This document shows positions 9,301-12,396 of a stretch of DNA of 12,396 bases, in pieces. Within the stretch, counting starts at the first letter, position 1, and the number at the start of each line of letters is the position of its first letter. The notes below the pieces were generated by a model, which was given only the letters and a program-made list of their open reading frames with translations, was not told where the DNA came from and ran no database searches. Position numbers and translations under genes: made by a program. This DNA comes from Candidatus Poseidoniaceae archaeon (GTDB lineage: Archaea > Thermoplasmatota > Poseidoniia > Poseidoniales > Poseidoniaceae), in the NCBI GenBank assembly GCA_022425585.1, contig JAKMFF010000062.1, positions 1-12,396 of the forward strand. The letters are read 5' to 3'.

Positions 9301-11289
9301 TGAGCCCCAAGGAGCGAGGAATGTTTGATTAGTCATATCCAAACGCGCAAGACCAATATCGGATGTGGCAATGTAAGCCATGTTGCCAAAGGTAGCAATG
9401 TCGCCAATAAGTGAAGATGCCAATCCGGAATTTTCATCATAAGAGGTTATTGAGTTGCTAGCCATATCGATTATTGAAATTGCCGAATCCGAGTTAACCG
9501 AAAGTAGATTGTTACCAGAAATTGCTAGACGATTCACATTGTCACTAAACAATCCGTCACTACTGGACCATGTCTGTACAATGGTTCCATTGCTAAGCAT
9601 TTTGTGTGCTCCGGTACTCTCCCCAGCAATGTAAATATGAACGCCATCGGTAATTAGGTCGTTGACATCATCGCCAATTAATTTAGGAGTTAACCATCTT
9701 GAAGCAGCGGTATCAAACCTATTCATGATTCCGTCGGCAGCAACAAAAAGCACGCCATCTAATTCTACAACATCATCCATGTCTGCAGATGTGGGGCTGC
9801 TTGCAAGCAGCATATTGCCTTGGTATATTGGGGTTGCAGCAGCATCAAGAATTGCCAAATCTCCGCCACCGTCACTGATTAGTACAATCTCGCTGGATGG
9901 GGAGCGTACGCCTATATTTGGCCATGTCAATAGCTTACGACCATCATCAATCAATCCGTAATCAGCCAAATCATAGGTTTGTAAAAATACTCCATTGGCG
10001 GTGTTATATGTCTGGACTGCACCTCCGTTTAAGATCATTAAAATATTATTTGAAAGTGCAATATCTGCAACACTGTTTGAGGTTAACCAGTTGCCATCAT
10101 TCCAGGTAGATAGCCAGAAACCAGTATTCCAGTCGTAACGTGCTAGACCAGCATCTTCTGAGGTCAAAAGCAACTGGTTGCCCGAAAGGTGGAAAGAAGT
10201 AACAGAATCAGAATGAAGATTGTTAGCACTTGACCAAGCAGATAATTCCGTATTTGTTGTCAAATCCCATCTGAGTACGCCGCCATTTTCAAAAGAGAAG
10301 TATAGGATATCTCCCACCTCAATAATATCTAGTGCTTGGCCAACTGAACTTTTAATTAACACATTATTCCAATCATTGCCATCAAAAACGGCGATTCTAT
10401 CAGAATTTGTAGCATAAGGGGTTCCATCGCTGGCGATTATGAATTGGTCAAATTGGACAAATTCAATTGTATCTAGGTCAAACACAGTCTCAGGCAACGG
10501 CGTTAAAATAGATGTATCAACAAGGGAAAGTGCATGGAAATAATCGTCACTTGTAAGTACGTGTAACACGAGATTAGTATAATCAATTTCTAAATCTACA
10601 ATTTTTTCAGCGTCATCGAACTCAATGATATCGATAATCTTTGGTTGGTTATTGTAATCGATGATCAGCAGCGAATTATCAATTGCCAAATACATCCTAC
10701 CGTCTATGAAATGAATGACATAATCTGCAATATCAATGTCTACAGGTTCAAAAGTTACTGCAGGGTCGATAGGAGCTAAAGCTTCGATAACTAAGTCATT
10801 GATTTCTGCACCAGCGGGGAGCGTCCAATAAGCGCCTGCATCACTATTTGGCGATAATCTTCCTGAATGAGGGTTCGGCCCAGTAAAAGAATCACTTGAG
10901 CCGAGCATTCCAAGGCCGCTCCAATCAAACAGGTTGATTCCAACATCACTGGCTGTAATTACCGGCTCTTCGATAATCATCCCATCGCTGCCATTTACTC
11001 TAACTTCCATAGTCACATTCGACAACAGGGCTCCTGGGGCAAATTCAAGCCCCCAGTTTGCATTAGCTGACATTCCAATAGTTGGGTCTGCGCCAACAGC
11101 ATCGAGTTGTACCCACCCAGTGTCATTACTGCCTTGCTTTTCCCAAACAGTAGCGTTGCCATTTTCGTGCGCTGAAACTGGGTTTACCGACAGTAACGGT
11201 GAAAGCGAGGTTATCACCATCAACAATGTGAGTAGCAAAGCCTTTTTCGCTCCACTAACCGGAGATGCCACGTGAAATTTGCCGTTCAT
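2962..11289 (-). CDS. Giant membrane-anchored surface protein: signal peptide, multi-propeller array, FN3-like modules, C-terminal TM
   Basis: A single 2,775-residue frame with ATG at 11289-11287 and TGA at 2964-2962. Order of parts: Sec-type signal peptide (1-40, hydrophobic core LLLTLLMVITSL, likely cut after VSA); a beta-rich N-terminal region to about 165; a long beta-propeller array (about 165-1750) with recurring blades such as GLARYD....WLSTW and GLPSN...LWAAT.SGLVKID, the last resembling two-component-regulator propeller repeats; a beta-sandwich-like stretch (about 1750-1905); about six fibronectin-III-like modules (about 1905-2635); one transmembrane helix (about 2648-2666) followed by basic residues; and a 109-residue cytoplasmic tail. 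The ectodomain is acidic, has many N-x-S/T sequons and only ten cysteines. It should sit in the cytoplasmic membrane with almost all its mass outside, probably for binding or sensing extracellular material. No catalytic motif, protease or polysaccharide-lyase signature is apparent, so the ligand is unknown. No strong Shine-Dalgarno precedes the ATG, which fits a leaderless or short-leader mRNA. Confidence 0.93.
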   Translation of the reverse strand: MNGKFHVASPVSGAKKALLLTLLMVITSLSPLLSVNPVSAHENGNATVWEKQGSNDTGWVQLDAVGADPTIGMSANANWGLEFAPGALLSNVTMEVRVNGSDGMIIEEPVITASDVGINLFDWSGLGMLGSSDSFTGPNPHSGRLSPNSDAGAYWTLPAGAEINDLVIEALAPIDPAVTFEPVDIDIADYVIHFIDGRMYLAIDNSLLIIDYNNQPKIIDIIEFDDAEKIVDLEIDYTNLVLHVLTSDDYFHALSLVDTSILTPLPETVFDLDTIEFVQFDQFIIASDGTPYATNSDRIAVFDGNDWNNVLIKSSVGQALDIIEVGDILYFSFENGGVLRWDLTTNTELSAWSSANNLHSDSVTSFHLSGNQLLLTSEDAGLARYDWNTGFWLSTWNDGNWLTSNSVADIALSNNILMILNGGAVQTYNTANGVFLQTYDLADYGLIDDGRKLLTWPNIGVRSPSSEIVLISDGGGDLAILDAAATPIYQGNMLLASSPTSADMDDVVELDGVLFVAADGIMNRFDTAASRWLTPKLIGDDVNDLITDGVHIYIAGESTGAHKMLSNGTIVQTWSSSDGLFSDNVNRLAISGNNLLSVNSDSAISIIDMASNSITSYDENSGLASSLIGDIATFGNMAYIATSDIGLARLDMTNQTFLAPWGSTGVNNANNVPLAVFDDILHMGLPGYGVVRKDLTNGEILLPLVENSDINGIEILPNDNIYALISDGAALYIGADDGAVKWDGVQSVDFAGRGQSWVTQPDQFFDFALLGNDIYVGTDRGVCKYPTATLVVDDCQNVYDGMPDWATYSVGTDGSQIYGGTNDGVGILTANPFEVVDTWEASEDTDNAPVEVIGDIAYVGLNGVGIARYEISTNSWLPTWTEDDVLDDGNQFVTGLVADINQDQLWIGGEDGFQLIDVVNEVEVYDIEKSNSIYLGNGEPYQMIVYNDVMYYHQGDDSNSFYRIDLVNFNQLSNVDAGIQLDDNSGPAWGMGLVDDVIMTGVASNGGFPDYYDGRGGIAQWNISDDDWGEDIEPTGQVDRVTAYETTTGEMWVSWGELKLDLYDNLGAFVGSWNDDDGLDFPIREIIEYDGETLFATESGVARYDANNGGWLSTWEENNGLPNNAGEEIYELWTNGVDLVVGGGDGSNFGGFQGGAISHWDGASWNVFTSNGQNGIQRGYPLTMAECGGLLNVGIYDNNGGIEQIDLVSSTIVNTFTQASLGEGRVSGVACDSSTDTLYVTFYEDEQPIKKYNMNTALWLADITTQTHNLPSDRIWWDAIGYDSGKLIVGHGLGQDGSNIIGGGYSVISTTGAITSQVNSNAQGSSVTSFQWTGAGWLLGQAGGSSGYSRVDYLDASGQSTVYNLPGLVSGQVTTMTGNGTHLWVTTIGENVGFGQSTGAGILQGERQNDGSVEWQQGWTLPANSQAKDTQLVGSDLYISTSPAGLMKLDTVSASLNPLNGALHNNMDGLKLVGTDLIIGLQGNFGSSAGVQVFDTLTDTFGNGRLIAGLPSNIVNGFETDGDVMYIATDGGIGRWSFQTSDWLNPITSTDGLPSNIIQDLVYEDPNLWAATPSGLVKIDTNSNSMNTLTSANGMAGTSSWGLIKTTDNAGNVQIHVSHNGAGSERPGVSSIDETSGLVIATHRFDQLPSNTITAIASDFWGLHIATDVGPMTHWNGLNSQFEDGASAIQISSWPIEQLVSNGDQLMAIGNNIITILEARTPAHSVSKVFIIPDVTITGGDFSADYMWASTDDNGLFGWMNNPQWTPLERFEFRRADPLTMGFNLVNLDITSMTHPGVQIQLANTSNPITLDQDSGTPGVHNLLFQGVPLAFSSPVSGAATWAQSNSLKYSVTLNLSDDPQLSNTLQAAVDNAVQINGTKFVQLNLRSPSNGSLEARITYDYIKLETPIDLTNLVDRPDDGGGALTASWTLVHDDDFARYLIYVNEGPFTSASGTLEVTVDDLTGRVVDKAISLHSRLQSEVTTANGVPLTDGIAYHAVIVVEYDDGRLGKPSMQLGPATPTDEVPESPLWAVAGPHDGGEDGDLDLEWSRCTSLDLASTRIYSSTIDINDVLGLTPTADLPPTEGNTTVLQLNPGRPYWIALTCVDNAGQEDIFNPTVIGPVVPTGGLNDLTPPPKLENVEAIDTPDDDGGRITISWDQSTAEDCTFYEVWIMPDDGQADIEILQPLDAWGFSQAEIIDDCGTTSAIIDNYDGIQLEDGQPYLLAVVAYDDWLNVDLVDVERVSATPFKNTVGSGGTPDRVDSVNAYDHAEDDGTAIDIVWTVSNVDDFAYYIVWVADQPVSDLSGAWAAFGDDPDKCGCLKIDKQWIDEEKNPIELTVSTALYSPPTNMMDLTMATPQLIKPDIELFVTVTVHDIKGNVHLTNLPEAAVTPINNIVDTQPPARLVEMELIDRPNDDGTGLLFTFDLSDASDVGTYEIYAASNPFTSVIAGGGGPTTPIAILDRNPDLPHLIEIVAGDMPVVTGLEVWATVVARDTAGNAYLDDLTVVSSQSIDDGFDDSGDYITPVEDLRAEWFDDDEILVSWSGINNGEIRGYKIYISDENFDNIDSAIEIGEVLASTNYLIDDDVFSDLDNQTTWYVAVSPFDDYTTRSSVIALEVLPANVAAVDTPEDSNEESDFSSLLTTTNLLAAGLLIVVLFLLIAIVRSRGDQRMRDKSWELQEATWGIQDDLGWDDAAPVSVVPQAAQPPQITPQVENNIYSAAQRIDNSNPYQRETYQQQQPVLQPQNNALLNELNNEQTPKPKIDTSFLDDLL
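3410..5580 (-). repeat. Array of about six fibronectin-III-like modules with Asp-rich loops
   Basis: Modules start near residues 1905, 2018, 2133, 2253, 2400 and 2520, spaced about 110-145 residues. Four begin with a similar signature: DRPDDGGGALTASW, DTPDDDGGRITISW, DHAEDDGTAIDIVW and DRPNDDGTGLLFTF. Most then carry the Y-x-[IV]-[YW] strand typical of fibronectin type III (YLIYV, YEVWI, YYIVWV, YEIYA, YKIYI). They probably form a rod that lifts the propellers away from the membrane. The Asp-rich loops could bind calcium; this is inference. Boundaries are approximate. Confidence 0.75.
6040..10800 (-). repeat. Degenerate beta-propeller repeat array within the surface protein
   Basis: About 1,580 residues consist of blade-like units. 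Recurring elements are a G-[LVI]-A-R-[YL]-[DE] strand, a W-L-x-x-W strand and a turn like G-L-x-S-N, with hydrophobic strands of the type LYxAxxxG. Clear copies lie near residues 380, 647, 864, 1099 and 1552. At 40-50 residues per blade the array could hold some 30-40 blades, that is, several propellers in series; this is an estimate from length, not a count. The copies are diverged at both protein and DNA level, so the array is old and not a recent tandem duplication. Boundaries are approximate. Confidence 0.75.
11170..11289 (-). other. Sec signal peptide of the giant surface protein
   Basis: Residues 1-40. There is a positively charged n-region (Lys4, Lys15, Lys16), a hydrophobic core ALLLTLLMVITSLSPLL, and a cleavage site of the A-x-A/V-x-A type at VSA before HENG. 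No lipobox cysteine is present, so the mature protein is held by its C-terminal helix and not by a lipid. No twin-arginine motif is seen. Confidence 0.85.
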
Positions 11290-11311
11290 TGGTTTATTGG
11301 CGCATCTTACA

Positions 11312-11320
11312 CTATTTGAA
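11312..11320 (-). promoter_or_regulatory. Candidate TATA-like box for the surface-protein gene
   Basis: On the minus strand TTCAAATAG lies 23-31 nt upstream of the ATG at 11289. That is the archaeal TATA distance expected if transcription starts at or next to the start codon, which would agree with the absence of a clear ribosome binding site. The match to an archaeal TATA box is loose and no BRE was assigned. Confidence 0.35.
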
Positions 11321-11380
11321 CGCGGCCCTAATTCGTGTTCAAAAATCTCATCAAAACTGCTGAATAAACCAGTAATGCTG

Positions 11381-11387
11381 TATAAAT
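11381..11387 (+). promoter_or_regulatory. Candidate TATA box for the malic enzyme gene
   Basis: TATAAAT is a close match to an archaeal TATA box. It would place the transcription start near 11410 and leave a leader of about 20 nt before the ATG at 11431. A second candidate, TATACTT at 11404-11410, sits about 24 nt before the ATG and would suit a leaderless transcript. No Shine-Dalgarno sequence precedes the ATG in either case. Confidence 0.5.
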
Positions 11388-11430
11388 CGAGTTGTTAAGG
11401 GCTATACTTCCCCAAACAATCAAACATCGT

Positions 11431-12396
11431 ATGCAACTTCGTAGGCTTGGAAGTGTTTCATTGGACGAGCGAAAAGAGCAACAACTCAAGAAAGAAGCGC
11501 TTGATTATCACGAAGCTAAGCCGCATGGTAAAATCAAAGTTGTACCCACAAAACCCCACTCTACTGCGCACGAATTAAGCCTCGCATATTCACCAGGAGT
11601 TGCTTATCCTTGTTTGGAGATTGCAAAAAAGCCTGAAACTGCTTACAAGTATACCTCAAAGGCTAATTTAGTGGCAGTAATATCTAACGGTACCGCAGTG
11701 CTCGGTTTGGGGAATATCGGCCCTCTGGCTAGCAAACCGGTTATGGAAGGTAAGGGATTACTGCTCAAAACGTTTGCAGATATTGACGTATTTGATATTG
11801 AAGTTGATACAGAAGACCCAGAATCATTCATAGAAACAGTGGTAAACATATCCAAAACGTTCGGGGGAATCAACTTAGAAGACATCAAAGCACCAGAATG
11901 CTTTGAGATTGAACGACGTATAGCTGCTGAAACAGATATCCCGGTTATGCATGATGATCAACACGGAACGGCAATAATTTCCGGTGCAGCCTTGATTAAT
12001 GCTGCAGAATTACAAAATAAGAACTTATCAGACATCACGGTTGTTGTGCTTGGCGCTGGGGCGTCTGCCATCGCATGTGCAACTCATTATGTTGCTTTAG
12101 GAGTAAGTAGAAAAAATATCAAAATGGTTGATAGTAAAGGAATTCTAACTAAACAACGCTTATCTGCAGGCGAGTTAAATCAATACAAAGCCGATTTTGC
12201 TCATGACATACCGGACGGAGACCTTGCGGCAGCATTGAGCGGAGCAGATGTTCTTCTTGGGTTATCTAAAGGTGGCTTGGTGACCAAAGAAATGGTCACT
12301 AGTATGGCGGTAAAACCAATTATTTTTGCCCTTGCCAATCCAACTCCTGAAATAACGCCAGAAGAAGTAATGGAGGTAAGAACCGATGCAATAATT
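11431..12396 (+). CDS. maeB: Malic enzyme, MaeB type (NAD(P)-dependent), 3' end outside window
   Basis: The first 322 residues of a malic enzyme, which oxidatively decarboxylates malate to pyruvate and CO2 and links the TCA cycle to pyruvate and reducing power. Visible family motifs are AYSPGVA with the catalytic Tyr53, NGTAVLGLGNIG, ASKPVMEGKG with the likely catalytic Lys108, the metal-binding block FGGINLEDIKAPECFEIE with Glu150 and Asp151, HDDQHGTA with Asp175/Asp176, the dinucleotide-binding GAGASAIA (208-215), and ALANPTPEI. All catalytic positions that can be seen are present. The ATG at 11431 is chosen because no other start codon lies just upstream in frame and the protein starts at the usual place. 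The window ends inside the NAD(P) domain, so it cannot be told whether this is the short form (about 400-450 residues) or the long form with a C-terminal phosphotransacetylase-like domain. Cofactor preference cannot be read with confidence. It is transcribed divergently from the surface-protein gene. Confidence 0.93.
   Translation, partial: MQLRRLGSVSLDERKEQQLKKEALDYHEAKPHGKIKVVPTKPHSTAHELSLAYSPGVAYPCLEIAKKPETAYKYTSKANLVAVISNGTAVLGLGNIGPLASKPVMEGKGLLLKTFADIDVFDIEVDTEDPESFIETVVNISKTFGGINLEDIKAPECFEIERRIAAETDIPVMHDDQHGTAIISGAALINAAELQNKNLSDITVVVLGAGASAIACATHYVALGVSRKNIKMVDSKGILTKQRLSAGELNQYKADFAHDIPDGDLAAALSGADVLLGLSKGGLVTKEMVTSMAVKPIIFALANPTPEITPEEVMEVRTDAII

Noticed and set aside
11643..11888. 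81-codon frame on the minus strand
   Set aside because: It is antisense to conserved malic enzyme motifs and has no feature of its own.
1..12396. CRISPR array, tRNA, rRNA or insertion sequence
   Set aside because: No regularly spaced direct repeats, cloverleaf-like sequence, rRNA segment or transposase frame was seen, and nearly the whole window is explained by four genes.

Overview
The window looks like chromosomal DNA of a planktonic archaeon, most likely Marine Group II (Candidatus Poseidoniales). This rests on four things: archaeal TATA-like boxes instead of bacterial -35/-10 elements, alternative TTG/GTG starts with little Shine-Dalgarno signal, tight gene packing with moderately AT-rich DNA, and a giant acidic secreted protein ending in one membrane segment and a short cytoplasmic tail. 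No rRNA or universal marker gene is present, so the lineage is an inference.

Layout: three genes lie head to tail on the minus strand and one lies divergently on the plus strand. In transcription order the minus-strand block is: (1) a 2,775-residue cell-surface protein (11289 to 2962) with a signal peptide, a very long array of beta-propeller repeats, about six fibronectin-III-like modules, one transmembrane helix and a Q/P-rich cytoplasmic tail; (2) a class IV PLP enzyme (2952 to 2182), probably aminodeoxychorismate lyase (PabC-like); (3) a fused chorismate-binding/glutamine amidotransferase protein (2200 to beyond base 1), whose PIKGT motif marks it as aminodeoxychorismate synthase and not anthranilate synthase. 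Genes 2 and 3 overlap, and gene 2 starts 9 bp after gene 1, so the block could be one transcript. Together genes 2 and 3 would turn chorismate and glutamine into p-aminobenzoate, a folate precursor.

A 141-bp divergent intergenic region (11290-11430) carries TATA-like boxes for both directions. From 11431 to the window edge runs the N-terminal 322 residues of a MaeB-type malic enzyme (malate to pyruvate plus CO2).

There is no tRNA, rRNA, CRISPR array, insertion sequence or long non-coding stretch. The least understood object is the giant surface protein: its domain classes can be recognised, but its ligand and role cannot. The p-aminobenzoate genes and the malic enzyme are ordinary metabolism with a few unusual sequence details.
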